A stretch of 20,297 bases of DNA from a virus: positions 1 to 20,297 of IMG/VR virus record IMGVR_UViG_3300020411_001939. One strand, given 5' to 3'. Numbering within the stretch: the first letter of the stretch is position 1; every line of letters begins with the position of its first letter. The notes beneath the pieces were generated by a model that saw only the letters and a program-made list of their open reading frames with translations, had not been told where the DNA came from and did not search any database. This document shows positions 7,240 through 16,200 of this stretch, in pieces. A program made the translations under genes and the position numbers.

Positions 7240-7454
7240 TAGAATTCCCCAATCTCAGTTTGTTTTGTACTACTCTTTCGTGTTTTTGGTTTTTTCTCTA
7301 AGTCAGATTTCAATTCGTTAACTTTAGCAGTTAATGCCTCCACTAATTGATTTGAAGTAGTTAGTTTTGCTTCTAGAGCAACAACTTGAGAAAATAAATC
7401 GTAAGATTTGTTTTGATATGCTACGATCAAATTCTTATAATCTTGTTCATTCAT
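7239..7454 (-). CDS. Small coiled-coil protein upstream of gp13
   Basis: A 71-residue protein with one long helix: residues 15-55 carry heptad-like hydrophobic spacing (YDLFSQVVALEAKLTTSNQL, VEALTAKVNELKSDLEKK), followed by a basic, Ser/Thr-rich tail (KPKTRKSSTKQTEIGEF). It is probably an oligomeric coiled coil. I do not recognise a T4 counterpart, although it lies where T4 has wac (fibritin, also a trimeric coiled coil); at 71 residues it is far too short to be fibritin itself. It is the first gene after the promoter/terminator at 7461-7499, and its stop overlaps gp13. No Shine-Dalgarno sequence is evident. Confidence 0.8.
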   Translation of the reverse strand: MNEQDYKNLIVAYQNKSYDLFSQVVALEAKLTTSNQLVEALTAKVNELKSDLEKKPKTRKSSTKQTEIGEF

Positions 7455-7460
7455 GGTTAG

Positions 7461-7491
7461 ATATAAAAAAAGGTGGGAGTTATCCCACCTA
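7461..7491 (-). terminator. Rho-independent terminator after the fibre gene
   Basis: On the minus strand AGGTGGG (7490-7484), a six-base loop ATAACT, then CCCACCT (7477-7471) followed by a run of T ending in ATAT (7471-7461). The perfect 7-bp G+C-rich stem with a U tract is the only convincing terminator in the window. It lies 25 bases after the stop of the fibre gene and 7 bases before the next start. Confidence 0.9.
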
Positions 7492-7499
7492 TATTTATA
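7492..7499 (-). promoter_or_regulatory. Consensus T4 late promoter (TATAAATA) for the neck/packaging operon
   Basis: A perfect TATAAATA on the minus strand immediately before the terminator stem. With T4 spacing (-13 to -6) the start site is near 7486, inside the first arm of the hairpin, so the transcript would lack most of that arm. It should drive the 71-residue gene, gp13, gp14 and onward. Confidence 0.85.
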
Positions 7500-7515
7500 A
7501 GTTATTATTTAGTTG

Positions 7516-9348
7516 TTAGAACGAACCACCATCTATGGTTATATTATGAAGAATTCTTTGTGATCCATCATGTCCAATAGTCTCTGTTTGACCTGCAGCA
7601 TCTTTAATCCATAATGAACCAACTTCTAATGCAGCATAAGCAGAAGCAGTTAGAACACTACTTGTTTCAGAAACATCTGAACCAACAACAACTCTTGATA
7701 CAGAATCATCCCAATATACAGCAGCTTTCTTAGCAGAACCACTGTAATAATGCATTATGACACCAACATCAATGTTGGCATCTGAAGCTGGTGGAACTAA
7801 AGAACCACCACTATTAACAAGTCCAACTTCAATAAGACTATCTTCAACCTTTAACGTTTCTGTGTTTAAGATTGATTGTGTGCCTAAAACGGTTAAATTG
7901 CCAGTTATGGTTGCGTTAGTTGAAACTGTAAGAGCACCAGTAACAGCAAGTGTTGAACCATCAAATGTTAAATTTGCACTATCTTCTAATTCTCCAGAAG
8001 TACCAGCAATAACAACACGATTGTCTGTTAAATCAGAAACTATTGCAGTATCAGCAACTAATGCATCAATATTTGCTGTGCCATCAATAAATAAATCTTT
8101 CCATTCTAATCCAGAAGCACCTAAATCTCTAGCACCGTCTGTAGAAGGAACTAAATCGCTATCAAATCTACCTGTTGCAGTAATTGTATCTGAGGTTGCA
8201 TCACCCAAATCAACACTTCCTTTGAAGGCAGCATCATGTGGTGTATCAATAGCATTAGAATCAGTAGTTACTGCATTACCCATTAGACCGTGGGCACTAC
8301 ATTGATAGTGCAGCACATCAGGTGTTGTGTCAGTTACAACGATTTGAGTATATGCACCAGAACTACCTGGAGTACCACTTGTTGTTACATTAGTAGTATA
8401 TGCATGAGTCTTGCCAGAATCCAGATAGAATCTGAAAGGATGCCCACTATTAGAACCGTCTGCTTGATCGAACTTATAAGTTCTACCAGGTGTTAATTTT
8501 AAAAATGGAGCTTCGACACTATCTAAAAAATAACCACTACTAGAACCAGAACCATTATATCTGTGTGCTGCTGTTTTAGAATCAACAGTAACAGTAATTG
8601 TTAATGCGGTTGCAGAATGTGGTGCTACTTGATGAGTAAATCCACTAAGTTTATCAACTTCTGCCGTTCCATCAATATAAAGATTTCTCCATTCCTGTGT
8701 GCTTGTACCTAGATCATAAGTATCATCGTCATCTGGAACAAGGTTTGATTTAAATTCACCACCAACATAGATGTCGTCAGAAGTAGAATCACCAAGTCTA
8801 ACTGTACCACCACGAAAAGTAACAATACCTATAAATTCTGATTCACCACCAACATATAACCTATCTGTTACTGAAAGTGCTGCTCCAACATGAACACTCT
8901 TTTCTATACCAACACCACCTTCACAAATTATAGCACCAGTATCCTTATTAGTAGAATCAGTGGTATCTGATATTGTTAGAGCACCAGTAAATGTAGGTGA
9001 AGCAGTCCAACTTAAAACACCAGATCCATTATTCTGTAATATTGTTGTATTTGCTCCCTGTGCATTAGGGAATGTAATTGAGTAATCTGCTGCTAATGAT
9101 GCAGGTGATTGTACTGTTATGGCATGAGTACCATTATTTGTTCCCTCAACTAAGTTCAATCCTGAACCAGCAGTGGTGGTTTCTTTCAACCAATATCGAT
9201 GAGAACCGAAAAATTTGTTGTTTGAAGAGTTATTATCTAATCCAATATATAAATCATATTTGTCATTGGTAAAAGCAGGTTCTCCTGCCTTTAACGCTGG
9301 CAAACTAGCGAAAGCACCTCTCTTAAACTGAATTACAGGAGAAGCCAT
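7516..9348 (-). CDS. Tail-fibre-like virion protein with a cupredoxin-like domain
   Basis: A 610-residue adhesin-type protein. The N terminus (IQFKRGAFASLPALKAGEPA, then LYIGLD, residues 6-38) looks like the Mtd_N-type start found on marine phage fibres. After a linker come marine-phage fibre modules: NKDTGAIICEGGVGIEKSVH (about 134-153) and two copies of a module with DLGxSxxEWxxLxIDGTAxxD at about 185-234 and 380-430. Between these copies lies a cupredoxin-like domain (about 238-362) with H303, C350, H353 and M356, the four type-1 copper ligand types. The protein ends in ITIDGGSF. It has its own promoter and terminator, so it is probably a single-gene late unit. It lies where T4 encodes gp12/wac and likely takes part in receptor contact; the exact virion position is inferred. 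Confidence 0.85.
   Translation of the reverse strand: MASPVIQFKRGAFASLPALKAGEPAFTNDKYDLYIGLDNNSSNNKFFGSHRYWLKETTTAGSGLNLVEGTNNGTHAITVQSPASLAADYSITFPNAQGANTTILQNNGSGVLSWTASPTFTGALTISDTTDSTNKDTGAIICEGGVGIEKSVHVGAALSVTDRLYVGGESEFIGIVTFRGGTVRLGDSTSDDIYVGGEFKSNLVPDDDDTYDLGTSTQEWRNLYIDGTAEVDKLSGFTHQVAPHSATALTITVTVDSKTAAHRYNGSGSSSGYFLDSVEAPFLKLTPGRTYKFDQADGSNSGHPFRFYLDSGKTHAYTTNVTTSGTPGSSGAYTQIVVTDTTPDVLHYQCSAHGLMGNAVTTDSNAIDTPHDAAFKGSVDLGDATSDTITATGRFDSDLVPSTDGARDLGASGLEWKDLFIDGTANIDALVADTAIVSDLTDNRVVIAGTSGELEDSANLTFDGSTLAVTGALTVSTNATITGNLTVLGTQSILNTETLKVEDSLIEVGLVNSGGSLVPPASDANIDVGVIMHYYSGSAKKAAVYWDDSVSRVVVGSDVSETSSVLTASAYAALEVGSLWIKDAAGQTETIGHDGSQRILHNITIDGGSF
8059..8211 (-). repeat. Second copy of the fibre module (residues about 380-430)
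   Basis: Encodes LGDATSDTITATGRFDSDLV followed by PSTDGARDLGASGLEWKDLF and IDGTANIDAL. It aligns without gaps over about 50 residues with the copy at 8647-8796, including LGDxTSD, SxLVP, DLGxS, EWxxLxIDGTA. The copies flank the cupredoxin-like domain. Confidence 0.8.
8263..8637 (-). other. Cupredoxin-like domain inside the fibre gene
   Basis: Residues about 238-362 of the fibre protein. The core is FLKLTPGRTYKFDQADG, then SGHPFRFYLDSG (H303), an Ala/Thr/Ser/Gly loop, and the C-terminal ligand loop HYQCSAHGLMGN with C350, H353 and M356. The His-Cys spacing of 47 equals that of plastocyanin (H37-C84), and C-x2-H-x2-M is the amicyanin arrangement. Copper binding is inferred; a redox role within a fibre is not established. 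Confidence 0.7.
8647..8796 (-). repeat. First copy of the fibre module (residues about 185-234)
   Basis: Encodes LGDSTSDDIYVGGEFKSNLV followed by PDDDDTYDLGTSTQEWRNLY and IDGTAEVDKL. It pairs with the copy at 8059-8211. The acidic run DDDD is specific to this copy. Confidence 0.8.
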
Positions 9349-9373
9349 GTTGTAATTTCTTTACTTTTAATTA

Positions 9374-9381
9374 TATTTATT
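9374..9381 (-). promoter_or_regulatory. T4-type late promoter (AATAAATA) for the fibre gene
   Basis: AATAAATA on the minus strand in the 48-base gap before the fibre gene, with its 3' end 26 bases before the ATG at 9348. With the terminator at 7461-7491 it delimits a separate fibre transcript. Confidence 0.75.
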
Positions 9382-9396
9382 CGATAAAGATCTTAA

Positions 9397-9660
9397 TCAA
9401 AAAGTACCACCGTCCATAGAACTATCTTGGACACTATCTGACATATCAACTACATGAAATGGTGATACATGTTCATACATTCCTGTTGTATTATTATACA
9501 TTAATATACTTAGATTTTCTCTATTTGATGCATCTATATCATTAATATTAGCAAGATTACCAGAAGATGATAAACTTGAAGATACTACTTTAATAGCATT
9601 TTGCTGTCCTACACGAACTTGAACAGTACTTGCTGCATTTGTGGTTACTTTAACACTCAT
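9397..9660 (-). CDS. Small virion-type protein with a DGGTF C terminus
   Basis: An 87-residue protein, MSVKVTTNAASTVQVRVGQQ at the start, with a β-rich N-terminal half, a Ser/Asn-rich middle and an acidic C-terminal part ending SVQDSSMDGGTF. The last residues resemble those of the fibre encoded next (ITIDGGSF), so the two may share a terminal docking or folding motif. No Cys, no membrane segment. The start forms an ATGA overlap with the preceding Ig-like gene, so the pair is probably translated together. I do not recognise a T4 homologue. Its place between Ig-like virion protein and fibre suggests an accessory tail or fibre-attachment component (inference). Confidence 0.8.
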   Translation of the reverse strand: MSVKVTTNAASTVQVRVGQQNAIKVVSSSLSSSGNLANINDIDASNRENLSILMYNNTTGMYEHVSPFHVVDMSDSVQDSSMDGGTF

Positions 9661-9995
9661 CGAGTGACTCCCTCTCTAACTAATACCATACCTTCAACGA
9701 CTCTACTCATAGAATCGGTATTATCAGTAAGCATTACATCATATACATATCTACCAGGTTTTAATGCTGCAGTCTGAGTTGTAGTAAGACCTACTTTAAT
9801 CTCTCCTGTAGCAACATTTACTATTGCAGTTGTAAAATCGGTTTTAGTTGAACTTGCAGCATGTTTCCTCATTTGTGCAGAAACCTTATGCCCAGTCAAA
9901 TTTTTTGCTGAATTGCTATTAGCATCTTCTAGAGTAAAACTTTGACTGAAATCAGCACCAGCATTTACAACAAGATTAGTTACGTATACTGCCAT
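9657..9995 (-). CDS. Ig-like β-sandwich virion protein (BppU N-terminal-like)
   Basis: A 112-residue all-β protein. It runs from a strand pair (MAVYVTNLVVNAGADFSQSF) through NLTGHKVSAQMRKHAAS and ATGEIKVGLTTTQTAALKPG to RYVYDVMLTDN and a closing strand pair (RVVEGMVLVREGVTR). The scheme 'dxGadfs...L.G....aqmR......G.i.l.lt..qta.l.pGrYvYDv...' is shared with small marine phage structural proteins and resembles the N-terminal domain of baseplate upper protein BppU from siphophages; that resemblance is by pattern only. Transcription probably starts at 10016-10023, leaving a leader of about 15 bases without a Shine-Dalgarno sequence. It is likely a fibre- or baseplate-attached virion protein. Confidence 0.8.
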   Translation of the reverse strand: MAVYVTNLVVNAGADFSQSFTLEDANSNSAKNLTGHKVSAQMRKHAASSTKTDFTTAIVNVATGEIKVGLTTTQTAALKPGRYVYDVMLTDNTDSMSRVVEGMVLVREGVTR

Positions 9996-10014
9996 CAGTT
10001 AATTATATTTTTAA

Positions 10015-10209
10015 TTATTTATGCTGTAGTTCTTTCAATAAAGATTTAATCTCATCTAATTCACTTTTTAAACGATCAAGTTCTTCTTTTTCATTCCTCT
10101 TCCTTTCTTTCAGTTTCATATATTGTTTATATGAAACTGTATCAGTATTAACTATAGCACCAGAAGAATCTTCTCTATAAAGATTCTTATGACCATCAAC
10201 TCTTAACAT
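10015..10209 (-). CDS. Small coiled-coil protein after the giant virion gene
   Basis: A 64-residue protein when started at 10209 (MLRVDGHKNLYREDSSGAIV). The N-terminal 30 residues look like a compact globular piece (NTDTVSYKQYMKLKERK), and residues 32-64 form a highly charged coiled coil (EELDRLKSELDEIKSLLKEL). I prefer 10209, one base after the stop of the giant gene (TAATATG), to the alternative ATG at 10224, which would overlap that gene by 14 bases and add an unlikely MHLLN prefix. The last codons overlap a late promoter for the next gene. Small proteins of this type accompany structural genes in marine T4-like phages; the role is unknown, and oligomerisation or chaperoning is possible. 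Confidence 0.75.
   Translation of the reverse strand: MLRVDGHKNLYREDSSGAIVNTDTVSYKQYMKLKERKRNEKEELDRLKSELDEIKSLLKELQHK
10016..10023 (-). promoter_or_regulatory. T4-type late promoter (CATAAATA) for the Ig-like gene
   Basis: CATAAATA on the minus strand, embedded in the final codons (H-K-stop) of the coiled-coil gene, 21 bases before the ATG at 9995. It should drive the 112- and 87-residue genes. Confidence 0.65.
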
Positions 10210-10210
10210 A

Positions 10211-13200
10211 TTAAGCAAGTGCAATACATCTTAGATCTTTAAATCTTGGTGGTTTTGCTTCATTTGTTCCACTCATTACAATCTTAACTCTAAAACCAGT
10301 AAATGCATCTAATTCATCAATACTGAATTGATACTCTTTAAATTCACCGTCTAGACTTCCAGATACTAATTTATCTGGTCTTCCACTACTTAAAGCAGAA
10401 TCAATAACAAGATCACCAAAACCATCACCATCTAAATCTCTTAGATTATCATATCCAGGGAATAGTTCAAATGCTGGTTCAATTTCACTAGAATCTGCCT
10501 TAAACAATTGATATAAAACCCTAAAATCAGCAGATTCGTCTCTATAAGCACCAACAATAACTTTCAATGAAGATGCTGGATTCTGTAGATTTACTTTCTT
10601 AGTAATATAAGTTGCTGTATGTGGATCACTGTCAAGTGCATTTGACCTACCATCAGTTACATAATCTGAAATAGGTTTATTTAATCTACTTCTTCCTAGA
10701 ATAAGAACCTCATTTTCAATATTAATTGCTGGTGATAAATTAGGATCATCGGATCTTAAATCAACAGTCATAGTAAATGATTTGTTATCAGGGAAATTAG
10801 GTAGATATTCATTCTCATTAACTCTAGAAGCAAGCATCCTTGTAGTTGGGAGGATATTTAATTGGTTAAGAGTTACTGGTTCAAAACCATTATCTTGGAA
10901 TGATACTTCATTTCCACCAGCACTAGTTGCTGATATAGTTCTCATGGAAGACCTAATAAATGTTCCAGAACCAGGAGTAATAACACTCATTCTAGGTTCA
11001 ATAGTATTAAATTGAACGTTAGCAGATGAGAAGTTATTTAAACCACTACCAACATTTTCAGCAGTGAAACTTACTTGAGTATCTCCAGATTGTCTTGCCA
11101 AACTTCCAACAACACCACTACGATCAATCGATAAGTAGTATTTGTCAGTTTCCATAGGATCAGATAATATTGAACCTGCAGTATGAGATCTATTAATTCT
11201 CTTAAGAGATACACCACTTAATTCATAAGTAGATATCTCAGATCCATTAGGATGTGTTCTTCTTAAAGTGCCATCAACACCTCTAGTACCTATACCTAAA
11301 GTTCCACCACCACCTCCATCGGAAGTAATTGAATTATAGTAGATAATTTCATTATTAATCTTAGCATAACCTTGAGAAGTACTAATACCTTCAAAATTAT
11401 TGAATGTGGATGTATTTGCAATAGAAATTTGTCCAGTTTCATTAATTCCCAATTCTGCACTTAATGTTGTTGCAACACTATTTGGTTGAATATTTTCAAG
11501 AGTTACTAAGTTATTAGCACCATGCATTGCATGATTAGGTTTTTGAATCTCAACAACATTACCTGTATAGAGAACACCTCCAGTCTGAGTACATGCAGTA
11601 ATATGAGTACTACCAGTATTAAATACAGTTCCATCTACATAGAAGTCTGTTGAACCAGACGTATCAAAAGTTTCACCTCGACAATCAGTTAGATATAATG
11701 TATCATAATTGAGAAGAGAAGGAATTGAGAATTGAGCTCCACTTCCTTTTCCTACATCTGCTGTAGTGACACCAACAACGTCACCTACAGAGTATCCAGA
11801 TCCATTTTGATTTAATCCAATAGTTACACTACTAACTTTATTTGTAGCTACAACAACTGTTGCAGTAGCACCTGATCCAGCACCAGTTATAGTGTAGAGA
11901 GGGACAGCAGTATATGTACCATTCTCATATCCAGTACCTGCATTAGTTTGAGTTAATGCTCCTTGATTAGCACCACCACCAACTCTTTCAAGATAACCAA
12001 ATGCATCTGTATTTGTAGTTCCATCTGAAATCTTAGCACCAGGTTGATCTAAAGTACTTGAACCGCCAGCAACCGCATCAATAGTAACCTTTAATTTTCT
12101 TGGGAATACTTTAATTGGATTGTAAATTAATCCAGTATGACCAACTTCAGATAAATTAAGATTTGGGTTATAGAATGTTGCAGTTCCACTTGGTACAAAT
12201 TGTGCCTTATGGAGAGTAAATTTAAGATCTTGGAATTGGCTTGGAGTCCATATAGTTCCATTTTGTGATTTAAATAAACTACCACCAATATACTGCTTAG
12301 TAACTAGAACATTTTCATCATCAGGTAAATCTGATGTTCCAACAGTTTTATCACCCATTGTTGCACACCATGCTTCATAAAGATTTGTTGTGGGTGCTTT
12401 AAGAACTAATGCATATTCTCTACCTGCTTCCAAGTAAATTGGTGATGGGAATTGGAATCTAGTTGGTATTGTAGCATCTGCAGAAGTATTAACTTCTGAT
12501 GGATGTAACTCAACTCTAGCAAAATCTTGTACAACTATATTTGTTGGTGTTCCCAACTCCATTGTTACTAATTCACATGCAATTTTTTCTTGAGGATCTT
12601 TATTTCCAAAGAAGAAATCTACACCAGTCAAATAAGCACCAGTTTCATCTACCGTAAATGATTGTGCTAATGGATCTCTTGGTTGTGGTGGTGGAGGTGG
12701 AGGAGCAGGAGGATCCTTAACAACAACTGTTGTATGTTTATATGTTTCTACTATACCACTAGTCCTATAAGTTGTCTCACATGACTGCATTAATAAACTT
12801 CCAGGTAATGGTTCTGCATTAGTATCACTAGAAGTTAGTTTAAATGTTTTTGTTCCAATAGTATATCTCTTTGGAGGTGCTGGATTAGTTAAAGGACATC
12901 TAATAAAGAATGATCCTGATAAATCACCCCAATTGTCAGTAATTAATTGAATATTAGAAACCGTTGCTTCAGCATTAGAAGATACACCTAATATGGTCAT
13001 TCCTTTTGTAATATAACCATAAAATTCTCCTCTTGCTTCTTCATGTAATCCATTAAGATCGATATTTAATACTGTAGAGGATGCAGAATATGCTAAAGAT
13101 AAAATAATCCCTCTATCATATGGATTATTACCTATAGTTGTTGTAGGTGCAGTAAGTGGTCCTTCTTTATGATTAGGAGAACATAATCTTGCTACAAATA

Positions 13201-16200
13201 ACAATTCTGCTCCAATATATCCATGTACAGTTTCACCTGCAGTAAATGCACCAGAATTCATTGAAATCTGAACTAATTTTGGAATAATATCTAAACCACT
13301 TTGTCCATCAAAGAATGAATAATATTTTGTATATGGAGCTAATCCATGAGAATTAAAAGTAACATTTCTTGAACGAATATGAGTATCAGGAGCACTACCT
13401 TGTAATATAGTTTCTATAAATGTATCAAGTGTTCTAGTTCCAGCACCAGCAACATATACTGTATTTTCATCTGGTTGCCAATTATCACCACTACCAGTAC
13501 CAGTACCAGATGTAGTCCATCCAGAACTTTGTTGAGTTCCGTCTGCACCTGTCCAAGTAACTTCATTACCAGATACTCCAGCAGTAATATTTCTTACCCC
13601 ACCATCAATATAAACAGTTCTTACCCAATTATCAGATGCTGGAGAAAGTTTTACATTACCATTATATTCAACCATGTTAAATGGATTAACATTTTCAACT
13701 ACTGATGCTAATGGTTGTTTAATCCATTCTTTTTCAGTATAATTAAGAGTCAATAAATCCTCACTTTTCTTTACATTAGGATCTAACAAATTAAGATTTG
13801 CTGAAAAATCTGCAGTTGCTACATCAATTGATGGATCTAAAGCAAGTTCTGGCTTGATTGTTTCAAAATCAATAGGAACCAGTAACTCATTAGTTTTAGG
13901 ATCTACAGCAGCATTTGAATTTTGCTCAAATCTCTTATCATCACGATAATCATCAACAAAGAAACCAGTCTTAAATCTATCAAATCCATCAGCATCTTTA
14001 ACCTGTAAAGACTTAGTATCCAATTCAAGCATTGTAAGTGATGTTACAGTCTCTAAATTTTCTACCCTACTTTCAATTTTTCCAATATCTCTCATAGTAT
14101 ATCTTCTATTATCAATATGCACTACTCTTGCATTTTTAACATCAAATAGATATGGTGGATATTGTATAGTTGCAATATCCATTGCATCTTCAACATTTAC
14201 TGGGAATTTTGGATTTAATGAAGATTCTCCTTTTACTACAGTAAATTTACCAGCTTTTGTAAGAACAAGTCTATCCATTCTTGGTAGATAATGATCAAAA
14301 CCAATTATTGAAGATTCATTTGGTTTAACTATTAAAGATGGATTGTTTCCAGTAACACCAAAATCTCTACTTCCAAATGCAAATGGAGACTTATTAGTAA
14401 CTGAGAAATCTGATACTCTTGGTCTAAAATCAAGAACATCTGATAATCTTGTTCCATCTGGTAATTGTGGAATTTCACTATATCTTGATTGTGGATAAGA
14501 ATTTACTGTAAACACATCACCATTATCATTAGCAGGAACACGATACTTATCATACACAACTAAAAGTTGATAAGTTGGAATATATGATGTATTAGTTCTT
14601 ACAATCCTAGAATAATCATGATGAGTTTCTCTATGTCCTCTATCTAAAGTAAATTCGTTAGTAACATTTTGATATGAACCATTAGTAATTGTAACTATAG
14701 TTGTAGTTATATCAGACTCTCTAAATTTAATTACTTCACCAACTTCAAACTTATTAGTATTGAGGTATGCAAATTCTACACTTGTATCATTAAGTATGCT
14801 TGTAATTTGAACTACTGTTCCGCTTTCTGTTCCTATAATCTCTTCACCCAACAATGCATTTGATGATAAAGTAAATCCTGATGGAATAGATATTTTATCC
14901 AAAATAGGAGCAGATGTATTTAATGATTCGTATACCCCAATAACTTTAGCAACATCTGGAACATTTAAAGAAATTTCTCTATCTTCAACTCTAAGACCAT
15001 AGAATTTATTTTGAGTTAAACCAGTAGTTGCAGTAGATGCTGCTGATTTTGTGAGAGTAACATTACGTTTTTCACTTCTTAAATAATCTTTTTGCTTACT
15101 TGTAATACCTTGTTTTAGAACAGTAGCATTAACAGTAACATTATTATTTTGAGATGCAGTTAATCCTGTAAAATTAACTGTTTTACCATTATTCGTTAAT
15201 GTGAATTTATCTGATGTTAATGGATCAATTGTACCTGTACTATAATGAATACTGTATCTTTCAGCATCAAAAGTTTCAAAGAATGATGTTGTAATACCTG
15301 CATTTGCTGTTGTAACATTTCCTACACCAAAAGTAAGAGCACCATCACCATCTGTAGTAAGATCATTTATTTGTGTCTCTATCGCAAGACTTGAAGATGA
15401 AAAATCAACAGAAGATACTGCACTTTCATCAAGTTTTGCATATAATCCACCATTATTTCTAACAATTGGTACCATTACTCTAAAAGTACCTACATATGCC
15501 AAATCAGAATTATTATCATATAATCCAGTAACATCAAGTGGTGTATCATCTAATGTTATAGTAGAACCATTATTAGCAGTAACTTTATTCAAGGTAAGAT
15601 CATTATTATCAGAACGTTGATAACTAATAAGAGATCCTACTTTAAGTTTTGCTGCAAAATTTCTTCCAGGACATTTTGTAATACCTGTTGTTGCAGCAAC
15701 CTCAATTTCATCAGTAACACTAAATCCTGAAAGAATACGAGGTTGTAATGCAAGATCAGCAATAAAATCATTGTCTAATCCAAGAGCAGTACTATCTTGA
15801 AATACTGATTTAACATCATTAATACCCCATGTATCGACAGATTTTACTGTTCTATTAACACCATTAGCATTAGAAGAATTTTCTTCTTCATTAAATATTA
15901 ATCTTTCTCCTTGTAAAAATGTACCAGAAGTTTCTGTTAATTTTGCAGTACTACTTGGATTTTCAACAATAAATCCTGTTGCCCCACTACTAACACCTCT
16001 AACACGAGTTGATATGGGAGCATCTGTAGAAGAAATGGATTCATTTAAAGTTATTATGGTATATGTCTGAACATCATAAAGATATAAATCAAATTCAGTT
16101 GCAGCACCTGTATATGGTGCATCAGTTACAGAGAATGAATATACTCTTGCCTTTCCTATTAAAGTCTCAGTACCACCTGTAGCACTTCTTCTACCACTAT

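Noticed and set aside
8086-8093. AATAAATA on the plus strand, matching the late-promoter pattern.
   Set aside because: It lies inside the fibre gene, points against all genes and has no downstream plus-strand gene. It is expected by chance in AT-rich DNA.
7757-8305. A 182-codon open frame on the plus strand opposite the fibre gene.
   Set aside because: It is the antisense of the low-complexity Ser/Thr/Ala-rich fibre coding sequence, has no promoter or ribosome site, and its product is biased as expected for a shadow frame.
7516-9348. Possible diversity-generating retroelement target, because the fibre N terminus resembles Mtd_N.
   Set aside because: No reverse transcriptase, template repeat or adenine-biased variable repeat at the 3' end is visible in the window.
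10209-10224. Upstream ATG at 10224 for the small coiled-coil gene.
   Set aside because: It would overlap the giant gene by 14 bases, while the ATG at 10209 lies one base after its stop and starts at a natural-looking N terminus.
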